Below are positions 28,832-38,107 of a stretch of DNA of 64,000 nucleotides, one piece after another (position 1 is the first letter of the stretch; the number at the start of each line of letters is the position of its first letter). Location: positions 126,914 through 190,913 of the forward strand of contig NZ_MEFG01000027.1 of NCBI RefSeq assembly GCF_001724715.1, given 5' to 3'. Under the pieces are notes generated by a model. It saw nothing but the letters and a program-made list of their open reading frames with translations. It was not told the DNA's origin and did no database searches. The translations under genes were made by a program, and so were the position numbers. Source of the stretch: Sphingomonas sp. SCN 67-18 (GTDB taxonomy: Bacteria > Pseudomonadota > Alphaproteobacteria > Sphingomonadales > Sphingomonadaceae).

Positions 28832-29887
28832 TCAGGCGGCCAGGATCATCGGATCGATGCCCGACAACATGGTCTGGGTGCGCGGCGCGGCGGGCGTGCG
28901 CGGCGCGTGGCCGGACACGGCGCGCGCGATCTGGCGGATATGGTCGGGCGTGGTGCCGCAACAGCCGCCGACGACGTTGATGATACCGGTTTCCGCCCAT
29001 TCGCGGATGAAGCCGGCCGTGGTCTCCGCCGCCTCGTCATATTGGCCGAGATCGTTGGGCAGGCCGGCATTGGGATAGACCATGAGCAGCGTGTCCGCGA
29101 TGGCGGACAGGGCCGAGACGTGCGGCCGCAGTTCCGGCGCGCCGAACGAGCAGTTGACGCCGATGGTGAGCGGCTTCGCATGGCGGACCGACGCCCAGAA
29201 GCTTTCCACCGTATGGCCGGACAGGTTGCGCCCCGACATGTCGGTGACGGTGAAGCTGAGCATCAGCGGCACATCGACGCCGCGCGCCTGCCCGGCCTCG
29301 ATGGCGGCCATGATGCCGGCCTTGCAGTTGAGCGTGTCGAACACGGTCTCGATCAGGATGAAATCGACCCCGCCGTCGAGCAGCGCCTCCATCTGTTCGC
29401 GATAGACGTCCTTCAGCTCGTCATAGCCGATGGCGCGATAGCCCGGATCGTTGACGTCCGGGGAGAGCGACAGCGTCTTGTTGGTCGGGCCGATGGCGCC
29501 CGCGACGAAGCGGGGCCGCCCGTCCGCCGCCGCCGCCGCGTCGGCGGCGTCGCGGGCGATCTGCGCGGCGGCGAGGTTGAGATCGCGGACCAGATGTTCG
29601 GCGCCGTAATCCGCCTGGCTGATCCGGTTGGCGTTGAAGGTGTTGGTGGACACCATGTCCGCCCCCGCCTCCAGATAAGCCTCGGTGATTTCCGCCACGA
29701 CATGCGGGCGGGTGAGCACCAGCAGGTCGTTATTGCCTTTCTGGTCCAGATCCAGCGTCAGCCCGCCGCGATATTCCGCCTCGCCCAGGCGATAGCCCTG
29801 GATCATCGTGCCGAACGCGCCGTCCGTCACCAGGATGCGGCTGGCCGCCTGGGCGCGGAAACGCTGCGCGGCGCTGGATGCAGTCAT
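28832..29887 (-). CDS. metH: Homocysteine methyltransferase domain protein (N-terminal half of MetH)
   Basis: 351 aa, a complete Hcy-binding (S-methyltransferase) barrel. The zinc cysteines are in GVNCSFG and [11 protein letters not shown]. The N-terminus [15 protein letters not shown] is the conserved barrel start of MetH. It corresponds to the first 350 residues of full-length MetH and is translated separately, followed after 18 bp by the C-terminal half. An alternative role as betaine or S-methylmethionine methyltransferase is unlikely given the partner and metF upstream. Confidence 0.92.
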   Translation of the reverse strand: MTASSAAQRFRAQAASRILVTDGAFGTMIQGYRLGEAEYRGGLTLDLDQKGNNDLLVLTRPHVVAEITEAYLEAGADMVSTNTFNANRISQADYGAEHLVRDLNLAAAQIARDAADAAAAADGRPRFVAGAIGPTNKTLSLSPDVNDPGYRAIGYDELKDVYREQMEALLDGGVDFILIETVFDTLNCKAGIMAAIEAGQARGVDVPLMLSFTVTDMSGRNLSGHTVESFWASVRHAKPLTIGVNCSFGAPELRPHVSALSAIADTLLMVYPNAGLPNDLGQYDEAAETTAGFIREWAETGIINVVGGCCGTTPDHIRQIARAVSGHAPRTPAAPRTQTMLSGIDPMILAA

Positions 29888-29914
29888 GGGATCAGATACT
29901 CCGAAAAAAGCCGG

Positions 29915-30856
29915 TTACGCCGCCCGTTCGCCTTCGCTGGCATTGGGACGCAGGCCGAGCAGGTGGCAGATCGCGTAGCTCAGCTCGGCGCGGTTCAACG
30001 TGTAGAAATGGAAGTGGCGGACGCCGCCGGTGTAGAGTTTCTGGCACATTTCGGCGGCGATGGTGGCGGCGACCAGCTGGCGCGCGGCGGGGCGATCGTC
30101 CAGCCCCTCGAACAGCCGGTCCATCCAGGGCGGGATGCTGGTGCCGCACAGGCCGGCGATGCGCCGGGTCTGCGCGACGTTGGACACGGGCAGGATGCCC
30201 GGCACGATCTCCGCATCGACGCCCGCCGCCGCCGCCGCGTCGCGGAAGCGGAAGAAGGCGTCGGGCGAGAAGAAGAACTGGGTGATCGCCCGGTTGGCCC
30301 CCGCGTCCAGCTTGCGTTTCAGATTGTCGATGTCCGACGCGGCGCTGAGCGCCTCCGGGTGGGTTTCCGGATAGGCGGCGACCGAAATCTCGAACGGGTG
30401 GAGCCGTTTCAGCCCAGCCACCAGATCGGCGGCGCTGGCATAACCGTCTTCACGCGCGGCGAAGCGCATCCCTTCTTCCGGCGGATCGCCCCTGAGCGCG
30501 ACGATATGGCGCACGCCAGCCGCCCAATATTCATGAGCGATCTGGGCGATCTCATCTCGGCTGGCGTCGACGCAGGTGAGGTGCGCGGCGGCGGCGATGG
30601 GCGTTTCCCGCGCGATGCGCGACACGGTGGCGTGGGTGCGCTCGCGCGTCGAGCCGCCCGCGCCATAAGTGACGGACACGAAGCGCGGGCCGAGCGGGCT
30701 GAGCGTCTGGATCGAATCCCAGAGCGTCGCCTCCATCTTCTCCGTCTTGGGCGGGAAGAATTCGAAAGACACCGCGCAATCGCCGGACAGGTCCGCGAAC
30801 AGCGACGCATCCGGCGCGCGGCGCGCATCGGGCTGTTGATGCAATGACCGGGTCAC
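29915..30856 (-). CDS. metF: 5,10-methylenetetrahydrofolate reductase
   Basis: 313 aa from a GTG whose sequence GTGA overlaps the upstream stop. The FAD-dependent barrel shows VSFEFFPPKTEKMEATLW, FVSVTYGAGGSTRERT and AHLTCVDASRDEI, and later ALRGDPP. These are the MetF signatures. It makes 5-methyl-THF for the MetH pair encoded downstream (27-bp gap). Translational coupling with the ArsR-methyltransferase regulator suggests strict co-expression. Confidence 0.94.
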   Translation of the reverse strand: MTRSLHQQPDARRAPDASLFADLSGDCAVSFEFFPPKTEKMEATLWDSIQTLSPLGPRFVSVTYGAGGSTRERTHATVSRIARETPIAAAAHLTCVDASRDEIAQIAHEYWAAGVRHIVALRGDPPEEGMRFAAREDGYASAADLVAGLKRLHPFEISVAAYPETHPEALSAASDIDNLKRKLDAGANRAITQFFFSPDAFFRFRDAAAAAGVDAEIVPGILPVSNVAQTRRIAGLCGTSIPPWMDRLFEGLDDRPAARQLVAATIAAEMCQKLYTGGVRHFHFYTLNRAELSYAICHLLGLRPNASEGERAA

Positions 30857-31797
30857 GCCGCCTTTTTCTCCCTGATCCGGCCGGCGCGCGCGCCCAGCCA
30901 CAATTTCACCGTCAGCTCGCCGCCGCCCAGTTCCTCCACCCGGTCCATGACCAGCCCGGCCGCGCGGAACCAGCCGCCAATCTGTTCGTCGTCGAAACCC
31001 AGCCGGGCATGGGCGTCCTGCACCCGCAGTTCCTCGCGCCCGTGCGCGGCGAAATCGGCAATCAGGATCCGCCCGTCCGCCGCCAGCAGGCGCGCCGCCT
31101 CCGATATGGCCGGGCCGGGCTGCTGCGCGAAATGCAGCACCTGATGGAGGATGACGGTATCCGCCGTGCCGTTGTCCAGCGGCAGGGCGTAAAGATCGCC
31201 CTGACGGAGCTCGGCATTGCCGATCTGCCCGGCGGCGAGCTTGGCCCGCGCCAGCCGGAGCATTTCCGGGCTGCGATCGACGCCCAGCGCGCGCGTGGCG
31301 GCGCCGCTGAACAGTTCCAGCATCCGCCCGGTGCCCGTGCCGATATCGACCAGACGGCCGATCGGCCGATCGCCGAGCAGGCGGGCCATGGCCGCTTCCA
31401 CCTGCGACTCGGCGACGTGGAGCGAGCGAATGGCGTCCCATTGTTCGGCATGGGCGGCGAAATAAAGCTCGGCAGCCGCCGCGCGATCGGCACGGACCGC
31501 CGCAAGGCGCGCCGCGTCCGTCGCGGCCCAGGGGGCGGATTGCGCATCGATGAGCGCGAGCAGCGGCGGCACCGCCGCATCCTCGGCCAGGCCCAGGAAC
31601 ACCCAGCTCCCCTCCTTGCGGCGGACCGTAAGACCCGCATCCGAAAGGATCTTCACATGCCGGGAAACGCGCGGCTGGCTTTGCCCCAGCACCTGCGCCA
31701 GCTCGCCCACCGAAAGCTCCATGGCCTGGAGCAGCGCGAAGATGCGCAGCCGCGTCGGATCCGCAAGCGCCCGGAAGATATCGAGAATCGCCTTCAT
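30853..31797 (-). CDS. ArsR-family repressor fused to a SAM-dependent methyltransferase domain (SahR-like)
   Basis: 314 aa. Residues 1-90 form an ArsR winged helix (IFRALADPTRLRIFALLQ, recognition helix QSQPRVSRHVKIL). Residues 130-300 are a class I methyltransferase with the SAM motif VDIGTGTGRM. A regulator whose ligand pocket is a methyltransferase fold, heading metF-metH, fits a sensor of SAM or SAH. Regulators of this type in proteobacterial methionine control are called SahR; the name is inference. The perfect palindrome over its promoter suggests autorepression of the operon. No metal-binding CxC typical of ArsR is present in the recognition helix. Confidence 0.85.
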   Translation of the reverse strand: MKAILDIFRALADPTRLRIFALLQAMELSVGELAQVLGQSQPRVSRHVKILSDAGLTVRRKEGSWVFLGLAEDAAVPPLLALIDAQSAPWAATDAARLAAVRADRAAAAELYFAAHAEQWDAIRSLHVAESQVEAAMARLLGDRPIGRLVDIGTGTGRMLELFSGAATRALGVDRSPEMLRLARAKLAAGQIGNAELRQGDLYALPLDNGTADTVILHQVLHFAQQPGPAISEAARLLAADGRILIADFAAHGREELRVQDAHARLGFDDEQIGGWFRAAGLVMDRVEELGGGELTVKLWLGARAGRIREKKAA

Positions 31798-31804
31798 GAA
31801 TTTA

Positions 31805-31833
31805 GATATAAAGATATCTTTATATGCGGTCAA
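31805..31833 (-). promoter_or_regulatory. Promoter of the met operon with probable leaderless start
   Basis: On the minus strand TTGACC (31833-31828), a 17-nt spacer and TATATC (31810-31805). Seven bases later is the ATG at 31797, so transcription would begin at or next to the start codon. No ribosome site precedes the ATG. An in-frame TTG is itself the -35 element. Confidence 0.6.
31806..31825. promoter_or_regulatory. Perfect 20-bp palindrome, putative operator of the ArsR-methyltransferase regulator
   Basis: ATATAAAGATATCTTTATAT is exactly self-complementary and A/T-only except two bases, in DNA that is otherwise about two-thirds GC. It covers the spacer and -10 of the met promoter, so a bound dimer would block RNA polymerase. 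Confidence 0.8.
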
Positions 31834-31898
31834 CGGAGAAGGGCCGGATTAATGAAGGGGATTGCACCGGCTTAACCGAATCGCTAGAGAATTCGCCG

Positions 31899-31919
31899 CG
31901 CCCTGGGATTTCCCGGGCG
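31899..31919 (+). other. Hairpin upstream of the hendecad lipoprotein
   Basis: CGCCC-T-GGGA (31899-31908) pairs with TCCCGGGCG (31911-31919) with one bulged T. It is 40 bp before the lipoprotein start, in the leader or promoter. Role unknown. Confidence 0.4.
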
Positions 31920-31958
31920 AGTACGTATGACGTATCTCTAACGGGAGGGACCTACCCC

Positions 31959-32237
31959 ATGAAGAAGTCGATTGTTGCATCGCTGATCGTCGTCAGCGCG
32001 TTTGGCCTGGCCGCTTGCTCGGAGAAGGCTCAGGACGATTCGGCCAACGCCGCCAACGCTGTTGCCGCCGACGTGACCGACGCCGCCAACGATGCCGTCG
32101 CCAACATCGACGCCGCCGCTGATTCCGCGGTGAACGCCGCTGAGAACGCCGGCGACGTCGCCGCCAACGCGGCCGACGCCACCGCCAATGCCGCCGGCAA
32201 CGCGCTGGTCGCCGCTGGCGAGGAAGTGAAGAAGTAA
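31959..32237 (+). CDS. Small lipoprotein with 11-residue (hendecad) repeats
   Basis: 92 aa from the ATG preceded by GGGAGG at a good distance. Signal peptide with lipobox LAAC (Cys20). Residues 29-83 are almost only Ala, Asn, Asp and Val and repeat with an 11-residue period: polar residues at positions 1, 5 and 9 in five copies, ideal for a right-handed helical coiled coil as in LEA proteins. It ends VKK. A terminator follows. Divergent from the met operon. It may be an abundant envelope protein, given the strong SD and terminator; function unknown. Confidence 0.85.
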   Translation: MKKSIVASLIVVSAFGLAACSEKAQDDSANAANAVAADVTDAANDAVANIDAAADSAVNAAENAGDVAANAADATANAAGNALVAAGEEVKK

Positions 32238-32263
32238 GCAATCGCTTCTTCTGAACGGACAAG

Positions 32264-32297
32264 GGGCCGCGTTCCTGACCGGGACGCGGCCCTTTTT
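32264..32297 (+). terminator. Intrinsic terminator after the hendecad lipoprotein
   Basis: A 12-bp stem with one G-T wobble (32264-32275 with 32281-32292), 5-nt loop TGACC, then TTTTT. 26 bp after the stop codon. Confidence 0.9.
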
Positions 32298-32352
32298 CTT
32301 TGCCGCGCGAAGGACGGTTGGATCGCGCCCGGCAGCGCGTTACCATCCGCCG

Positions 32353-32565
32353 ATGAGGAAGCGCGCCTTTACCGCCCTGATGCTGGCGCTGTCCGCCTGC
32401 GGCGCGCCCGATACGGCGACGCAGGCCGATCAGGTCTCGCCCGATGAGGCGAAGGCGCTGAACGCCGCCGCCGAGATGCTGAACGACAGCGCCTATCCGC
32501 CATCCGGCGACGCGCCCTCCGCCCCCGCCAAGTCGATGAGCCCGCCGCTGCCGCCCGCCGAATAG
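32353..32565 (+). CDS. Very small lipoprotein of unknown function
   Basis: 70 aa: MRKRAFTALMLALSAC is a complete lipoprotein signal with lipobox LSAC (Cys16). The mature part is only 54 residues, acidic then proline-rich (PPLPPAE at the end). No family recognised. It lies between the hendecad lipoprotein's terminator and the groESL terminator. Real-gene status rests on the signal peptide and codon use. Confidence 0.6.
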   Translation: MRKRAFTALMLALSACGAPDTATQADQVSPDEAKALNAAAEMLNDSAYPPSGDAPSAPAKSMSPPLPPAE

Positions 32566-32584
32566 CGCAGCCCCGCCAAAGCAA

Positions 32585-32612
32585 AAGGGCCGGGGATCGC
32601 TCCCCGGCCCTT
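32585..32612 (-). terminator. Intrinsic terminator of groESL, possibly bidirectional
   Basis: Twelve perfect base pairs (32585-32596 with 32601-32612), loop TCGC. On the minus strand the stem ends CCCTTTTGCTTT, a usable U-tract. It also closes the plus-strand small lipoprotein gene. Confidence 0.8.
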
Positions 32613-32638
32613 CGCATTCAGGGTCGAACGACCGGGAC

Positions 32639-34303
<1,665 letters not shown>

Positions 34304-34340
34304 TTACACTATGTCTGATTGGAAAAAGCGGAGCGAAGGA

Positions 34341-34628
34341 TCAGCCGATGATCCCGAGGATATCGCTTTCCTTCATGATCAGCAGATCCTCGCCGTCCAC
34401 CTTCACTTCGGTGCCGGACCATTTGCCGAACAGGATCTTGTCGCCGGCCTTGACGTCCAGCGGGGTGACCTTGCCGTCCTCGGCCTTGGCGCCGGTGCCG
34501 GCGGCGACGACTTCGCCTTCCTGCGGCTTTTCCTTGGCCGTATCGGGGATGATGATTCCGCCGGCGGTCTTTTCCTCGGCCTCGACGCGGCGAACGAGCA
34601 CGCGATCGTGCAACGGACGAAATTTCAT
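34341..34628 (-). CDS. groES: Co-chaperonin GroES
   Basis: 95 aa starting [20 protein letters not shown], the normal GroES start. The mobile loop [19 protein letters not shown] is intact. The start at 34628 has AGAAGGA about 9 nt upstream; a longer frame upstream crosses the CIRCE leader and is not real. It caps GroEL encoded next door. Confidence 0.97.
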   Translation of the reverse strand: MKFRPLHDRVLVRRVEAEEKTAGGIIIPDTAKEKPQEGEVVAAGTGAKAEDGKVTPLDVKAGDKILFGKWSGTEVKVDGEDLLIMKESDILGIIG

Positions 34629-34686
34629 TCGGTCCATCCTTCTTGACTGGCGGGCCGGAACATCCGGCCCCGCGATGAATAGGGCG

Positions 34687-34713
34687 TTAGCACTCAACCC
34701 CGTCGAGTGCCAA
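34687..34713. promoter_or_regulatory. CIRCE operator (HrcA site) of groESL
   Basis: TTAGCACTC (34687-34695), 9 nt, GAGTGCCAA (34705-34713). This matches the CIRCE consensus TTAGCACTC-N9-GAGTGCTAA with one mismatch. It lies 59 bp upstream of the groES start at the predicted transcription start. Confidence 0.95.
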
Positions 34714-34720
34714 CAGCCGC

Positions 34721-34749
34721 CATATGTGGAGAGCCCCCGGCGCGGTCAA
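34721..34749 (-). promoter_or_regulatory. Predicted heat-shock-type promoter of groESL
   Basis: Minus strand CTTGACC (-35 core 34749-34744), 17-bp spacer, CATATG (34726-34721). The CTTG... and CxTAT-like -10 fit alphaproteobacterial RpoH promoters. The start site would fall at the outer edge of CIRCE. Confidence 0.6.
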
Positions 34750-34856
34750 GGCGGGCGCGCCAATATTTTGCGGCACGCCCCGCCCACAGGCCGATTTACA
34801 GCGGGAGGCGAAGGCGATAGCCCCTAACGGGAACTCAGGACGGGAAGGAACGGCAG

Positions 34857-36743
34857 GTGGCATTGCTGCGCGGGGCATGGAAAGTGCTGGTGGGCGTCAA
34901 GGACGCGCTGGTCCTTATCTTCATGCTGCTGTTCTTCGGGGCGCTCTATGCGGCGTTGACCGCAACGCCGGGCGCACGCTCGATCAGCAGCGGCGCGCTG
35001 TTGCTGGACCTGAAGGGCAGCATCGTCGAGCAGCCGGCCGAGGCCGAGCCGTTCGAGGCGCTGGCGTCTTCCGCGCCGACGGTGCGGGAATATCGGCTGC
35101 GCGACGTGGTGCAGGCGCTGGACAGCGCGGCCACCGACGACCGGGTGAAGGCGGTGGTGCTGGATCTCGACAGATTCACCGGCGGCGGCCAGGTGGCGCT
35201 GGAAACGGTGGGACAGGCGATCCGCCGGGTCCGCGACGCGAAGAAGCCGGTGCTGGCCTATGCGACCGGCTATTCCGACAGCGCCTATCTACTTGCCGCC
35301 AACGCATCCGAACTGTGGCTGAACCCGTTCGGCGTCGCCGCCTTCACCGGGCCGGGCGGATCGCGCCTTTATTATAAGGGGCTGATCGACCGGCTGGGCG
35401 TGACCGCCCATGTCTACCGCGTCGGGGAATTCAAGTCGGCAGTGGAGCCTTATACCCGCGCCGACCAGTCGCCGGAGGCGCGCCGCGCCAACGAGGCGCT
35501 GGCCGGCGCGCTGTGGGACGGCTGGCAGAAGGACGTCGCCGCCGCCCGCCCGCAGGCGAAGATCGCGGGCTATGTCGCCGATCCGGTGGGCACGCTGCTT
35601 TCCCAGCAGGGCGACATGGCGAAGGCGGCGCAGGCCGCCGGGCTGGTCGACCGGCTGGGCGACCGGACCGCATTCGGCCGCCGGGTGGCGGAGATTGCGG
35701 GCAGCGACAGCGGCAAGCCGGCCGGCAGCTTCAACACGATCAACTATGACGACTGGGTGTCGGCCAACCCACCCTCGACCAGCGGCGACGCCATCGGCGT
35801 GCTGACGGTGGCGGGGGTGATCGTGGACGGCAAGGCATCGCCCGGCACGGCGGGCGGCGAGACGATTTCCCGCCTGCTCTACAAGGGCATGGCGGACAAC
35901 AAGCTGAAGGCGCTGGTCGTCCGCGTCGATTCCCCCGGCGGATCGGTGCTGGCATCCGAGCAGATCCGCACCGCCGTGCTCGACGCGCGCAAGGCCGGGC
36001 TGCCCGTGGTGATCTCCATGGGGTCGGTGGCGGCATCGGGCGGCTATTGGGTGGCGACGGCGGGCGACGCCATTTTTGCCGAGCCGACCACCATCACCGG
36101 ATCGATAGGCGTGTTCGGCGTGCTGCCGACTCTGGAGAACGCGCTGGCCAAGGTGGGCGTGACCACGGACGGCGTTTCCACCACCCCGCTTTCCGGCCAG
36201 CCGGACCTGCTGGGCGGCACGACGCCGCAGTTCGACCAGCTGATGCAGGCAGGGGTGGAGGATATCTACCGCAAGTTCACCGCGCTGGTCGCCGCGGCGC
36301 GCAAGCTGCCCGTCGCCCGCGTCAACGAGATCGGCCAGGGCCGGGTGTGGGACGGCGGCACCGCCCGGCAACTGGGCCTGGTGGACCAGTTCGGATCGCT
36401 CGACGCGGCGATTGCCGACGCCGCGCGCCGCGCCAAGCTGGACCCGGCTAAGGTCCATGCCGTCTATCTGGAGACGCCGCCAGGCTTCCTCGCCACCATG
36501 CTAAAGGCGTTCGACCGCGAGGGCGACGACGACGCCAGCGGCGCATCCGTCGACCTGTTCACCCGCATGGGGCAGGCGCGCAACGCCGTGGCGCTGAACG
36601 CACTTGCCGACGCGCGGATGCTGGCCAGCGGCCCGGCCATCCAGGTCCGCTGCCTCGAATGCGGAACGGTGGGCGCCGCCCGGACGTCTTCCCGCACGCG
36701 CGACACCCTGTTTGCCTGGGCCATAGAAAGGTTTTTGCGATGA
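34857..36743 (+). CDS. sppA: Signal peptide peptidase SppA, 67-kDa type
   Basis: 628 aa from a GTG start after GGAAGG. One N-terminal membrane helix (about residues 17-38) and two tandem S49 domains follow. The catalytic Lys193 is in GEFKSAVEPY of the first domain and Ser394 in SVAASGGYW of the second, matching the Lys209/Ser409 pair of E. coli SppA. It degrades cleaved signal peptides in the membrane. The tail has an unusual QVRCLECGT motif with Cys-x2-Cys beyond the peptidase fold. The stop overlaps the following GNAT start (ATGA). Confidence 0.93.
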   Translation: MALLRGAWKVLVGVKDALVLIFMLLFFGALYAALTATPGARSISSGALLLDLKGSIVEQPAEAEPFEALASSAPTVREYRLRDVVQALDSAATDDRVKAVVLDLDRFTGGGQVALETVGQAIRRVRDAKKPVLAYATGYSDSAYLLAANASELWLNPFGVAAFTGPGGSRLYYKGLIDRLGVTAHVYRVGEFKSAVEPYTRADQSPEARRANEALAGALWDGWQKDVAAARPQAKIAGYVADPVGTLLSQQGDMAKAAQAAGLVDRLGDRTAFGRRVAEIAGSDSGKPAGSFNTINYDDWVSANPPSTSGDAIGVLTVAGVIVDGKASPGTAGGETISRLLYKGMADNKLKALVVRVDSPGGSVLASEQIRTAVLDARKAGLPVVISMGSVAASGGYWVATAGDAIFAEPTTITGSIGVFGVLPTLENALAKVGVTTDGVSTTPLSGQPDLLGGTTPQFDQLMQAGVEDIYRKFTALVAAARKLPVARVNEIGQGRVWDGGTARQLGLVDQFGSLDAAIADAARRAKLDPAKVHAVYLETPPGFLATMLKAFDREGDDDASGASVDLFTRMGQARNAVALNALADARMLASGPAIQVRCLECGTVGAARTSSRTRDTLFAWAIERFLR

Positions 36744-37300
36744 TCCGAATCCGCGCCGCCACACCCGACGACGCGGCCCAGATTGCGGCCATATTCGCCC
36801 CCTTCGTCGCGACCAGCGCGATCTCTTTCGAAACCGAGCCGCCGACGACCCAGCAGATGCGGGCGCGGATTGCCGCGTCCAAGGGATTCTACCCCTGGCT
36901 GGTGGCGACCAGCGAGGATGAGGACGCGATATTGGGCTATGCCTTCGCGACCAGCTTTCGCGACCGGCCGGCCTATCGCTACGTCGTCGAGACCGCGATC
37001 TACATTGCCGGCGACATCAAGCGCAAAGGCGTGGGCCGGCTGTTGTACGAGGCGCTGATCGACACGCTGCGCGCGCAGGATTTCACCCAGGCGATCAGCG
37101 GCATATCGCTGCCCGACGATGCGCTGATCTCGCTGCATGAATCGCTCGGTTTCCGCCGGGCGGGCGTGTACCGCGCCGTCGGCTACAAGCATGGCGAATG
37201 GCGCGACGTCGGCTTCTGGCAGCTTGAGCTGGCCAAGGCGGACAACCCGCCGATGGACCCGAAGCCGTTCAGCGAGGTGGGGCTGGTCCGCGAGGACTGA
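36740..37300 (+). CDS. GNAT acetyltransferase, phosphinothricin/methionine sulfoximine acetyltransferase-like
   Basis: 186 aa, overlapping sppA by 4 bp. Conserved features: ATPDDAAQIAAIFAPFV, ISFETEPPT, AYRYVVETAIYI and the acetyl-CoA site KRKGVGRLLYEALI, then SLGFRRAGVYRAVGYKHG. These are the PAT/Bar/MddA features. Such proteins acetylate methionine sulfoximine or sulfone analogues; the natural substrate here is unknown. Coupling with sppA looks positional rather than functional. Confidence 0.86.
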   Translation: MIRIRAATPDDAAQIAAIFAPFVATSAISFETEPPTTQQMRARIAASKGFYPWLVATSEDEDAILGYAFATSFRDRPAYRYVVETAIYIAGDIKRKGVGRLLYEALIDTLRAQDFTQAISGISLPDDALISLHESLGFRRAGVYRAVGYKHGEWRDVGFWQLELAKADNPPMDPKPFSEVGLVRED

Positions 37301-37307
37301 CCGCAAT

Positions 37308-37464
37308 GCCCCGGTGTCGACCGGGGCTGACCGGCACCAACGCCCCGGCATTTGACCGGGGCCGACCGGCAACCATGCCCCCGGCATTTGGGCGGTGGTT
37401 GATCCGGTATGGGCCGGGGACTGACCGGCAACCGCGTCCCGGCGAGCGGCCGGGCCGATCAGCC
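37308..37464. repeat. Small array of degenerate palindromic repeats
   Basis: About four units: 37308-37341, 37342-37376, 37377-37435 and 37436-37464. Units contain CCCCGG...CCGGGG stems and the shared tail CTGACCGGCA or CCGACCGGCA. Copy 1 and copy 2 are nearly the same length (34 and 35 bp), copy 3 is expanded. The array fills the space between the convergent GNAT and TRIC-channel genes, like REP-type elements; the last unit enters the TRIC stop region. Confidence 0.65.
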
Positions 37465-38082
37465 GCGATAGACCGGCAGGCCCAGCCCCTTGCGGATGGC
37501 GACGGCGCGCAGCGCGAAGCCGGCAAAGGCGGCGATGCCGGCGGCGACCGGGGTGGCGACGCCCGACAGGCTCATGCCGACGAACAGCCCGGCGGCCAGC
37601 GCCGCGGCAGTGACATACAGTTCCGGGCGGAGCAGGATGGACGGCTCCCCGGCCAGCACGTCGCGGATGATGCCGCCCAGGCAGGCCGTCATCACCCCCA
37701 TCATCGCGGCGGGCAGCGGCGGGATGCCGAAGGCGAGCGCCTTGGCCGCGCCATAGACCGCATAGGCGGCGAGGCCGACCGCATCGAACCAGTCGAGCGC
37801 GCGGCCTTTCCACCAGCGTTGCGGGGTGAGCCAGATGAGCCCGCACATCACCAGGCAGACCAGCGGGATCCGCCCGTCATGCACCCAGAAGACCGGTGCG
37901 CCGATCAACAGATCGCGCACCGTGCCGCCGCCCGTGCCGGTGACCAGCGCGAAGAAGGCGAAGGTGACGAGGGTCTGCTGACGCCGCGCCGCCGCCAGCG
38001 CGCCGGACGCCGCGAACACGGCAATGCCCAGCAGGTCGAGCCAGGGCATCACCGGCCCCAGTCTGATCGCCGCTTCTTCCAT
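37459..38082 (-). CDS. Trimeric intracellular cation channel family protein (TRIC/UPF0126)
   Basis: 207 aa, about seven membrane helices arranged as two repeats. Each repeat has the conserved Gly-rich kink: TGTGGGTVRDLLIG in the first and LGGIIRDVLAGEPSILL in the second. Bacterial members form potassium-permeable trimers in the inner membrane. It is last in the minus-strand TCA block, 25 bp after lpd, which may be chance. Confidence 0.88.
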   Translation of the reverse strand: MEEAAIRLGPVMPWLDLLGIAVFAASGALAAARRQQTLVTFAFFALVTGTGGGTVRDLLIGAPVFWVHDGRIPLVCLVMCGLIWLTPQRWWKGRALDWFDAVGLAAYAVYGAAKALAFGIPPLPAAMMGVMTACLGGIIRDVLAGEPSILLRPELYVTAAALAAGLFVGMSLSGVATPVAAGIAAFAGFALRAVAIRKGLGLPVYRG

Positions 38083-38107
38083 CGATTCGCCGCCTTGTTG
38101 CCGGCGG

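Noticed and set aside
29915-31441. 508-codon version of metF reaching into the ArsR-methyltransferase gene
   Set aside because: The extra N-terminus is out-of-frame regulator sequence; the GTG at 30856 gives a normal 313-aa MetF and a 4-bp overlap.
37308-37464. CRISPR array
   Set aside because: Units differ in length and sequence, are adjacent without unique spacers, and no cas gene is nearby.
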